From contig NZ_CP011533.1 of assembly GCF_001704275.1 (NCBI RefSeq), forward strand, positions 4,092,001 to 4,156,000: 64,000 bases of DNA, written 5' to 3'. The notes beneath the pieces were generated by a model. The model saw only the letters and a list, made by a program, of their open reading frames with translations, did not search any database and was not told where the DNA came from. This document shows, piece by piece, positions 63,701 through 64,000 of the stretch; positions within the stretch are counted from its first letter, which is position 1, and the number at the start of each line of letters is the position of its first letter. Both the position numbers and the translations under genes were made by a program. This DNA is from Streptomyces noursei ATCC 11455. Lineage in GTDB: Bacteria > Actinomycetota > Actinomycetes > Streptomycetales > Streptomycetaceae.

Positions 63701-64000
63701 GTGTTCACGAAGACTCCTGCCACCACCCCGGCCGCCGGCTCCGCCGCCACCGCCGCCCCCACCGTCGCCCTCGCCTCCCTGCCGGGCGACGGGTCGATCG
63801 CGCATGCTGTTGGGGTGAGTGACGACGAGTTCCGCGCCGCCCTGTCCCGCCTCGCCGCCGGCGTGGTGCTGATCACCGCCCACGATCCGGACGCCGGACC
63901 GCGCGGCGAGGGCGTCGGGATGACCGCGACGGCGTTCCTCTCCGTGTCGCTCGATCCGCCGCTGGTGATGGTGAGCGTTCGCAACGACTCGCGGATGGAC
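63701..64000 (+). CDS. Flavin reductase family protein (5' part, runs off the window)
   Basis: The first 100 codons of a flavin reductase-like protein from GTG 63701. After an Ala/Pro-rich tail of about 40 residues, DEFRAALSRLAAGVVLITAHDP, then GVGMTATAFLSVSLDPPLVMVSV, is the FMN-binding split-barrel signature. Such proteins supply reduced flavin to monooxygenases or act as small reductases. A GTG at 63815 (VSDDEFRAAL) is an alternative start that would drop the tail. The 3' end is outside the window. Confidence 0.88.
   Translation, partial: MFTKTPATTPAAGSAATAAPTVALASLPGDGSIAHAVGVSDDEFRAALSRLAAGVVLITAHDPDAGPRGEGVGMTATAFLSVSLDPPLVMVSVRNDSRMD

Overview
The window is chromosomal DNA of a Streptomyces or very close relative. 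Evidence: GC content is very high almost throughout with strong third-position G/C bias, and GTG starts, GTGA/ATGA stop-start overlaps and leaderless-looking starts are frequent. The gene set is also typical: futalosine-pathway menaquinone genes, groEL2 with CIRCE, cdgB, a nagK-nagA pair with DasR-type sites, DUF3027, DUF3263 and XPB helicase. From memory, much of the order matches the S. coelicolor core between cdgB and mqnB; this was not checked against a database. I see no rRNA, tRNA, CRISPR array, intact transposase or prophage module.

Layout. 1-8.7 kb: an imine-reductase-like enzyme divergent from a GlxA-type regulator, a sacsin-like GHKL ATPase, DUF3027 and an MFS exporter. 8.8-12.5 kb: a lipoprotein, mqnB-mqnD (menaquinone), a cold-shock protein, a small membrane protein and a HAD phosphatase. 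12.6-16.9 kb: a complete siderophore-iron ABC importer behind an iron box. 17-22.7 kb: a HAAS-like membrane protein and a two-gene XPB helicase locus. 22.8-31 kb: a GT87 mannosyltransferase, a HelD-type RNA-polymerase-associated helicase, an ArsR regulator, a secreted FG-GAP protein and CutC. 31.2-33.4 kb: an accessory three-gene module in which the first gene is broken by one amber codon. 33.4-36.3 kb: an HD phosphohydrolase, a CmlR/Cmx-type exporter and two small genes. 36.4-40.4 kb: a MurNAc utilisation set (RpiR-type regulator, MurQ, PTS EIIBC). 40.4-44.7 kb is the least orderly stretch: short repeats, a repeat-rich HTH protein overlapping a DUF998 gene tail-to-tail, and two frameshifted remnants. 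44.8-50.5 kb: groEL2 with two CIRCE elements, a cold-shock gene, thrC plus a MoaD/ThiS carrier under a SAM riboswitch, and gpgS. 50.6-55.4 kb: otsA, a CtaG-like membrane protein, a secreted HNH-type protein, otsB and DUF3263. 55.5-60.4 kb: a sugar-binding lipoprotein, nagK-nagA and a PfkB sugar kinase. 60.5-64 kb: a CBM35-type surface protein, cdgB with BldD-like and CRP-like sites, and the start of a flavin reductase.

The genes form recognisable circuits. Aminosugar and cell-wall recycling appears twice: the MurR-like operator with MurQ and PTS, and the dre-like sites with NagK and NagA. Trehalose and glucosylglycerate synthesis genes (gpgS, otsA, otsB) are close together. Development-linked c-di-GMP synthesis sits under apparent BldD and CRP control. 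The most unusual items are the amber-interrupted TGDHS-motif module, the SAM riboswitch on threonine synthase, the MoaD-like protein ending in Gly-Gly-Cys, the perfect hairpin at the start of the drug exporter, and the cluster of decaying genes next to groEL2.
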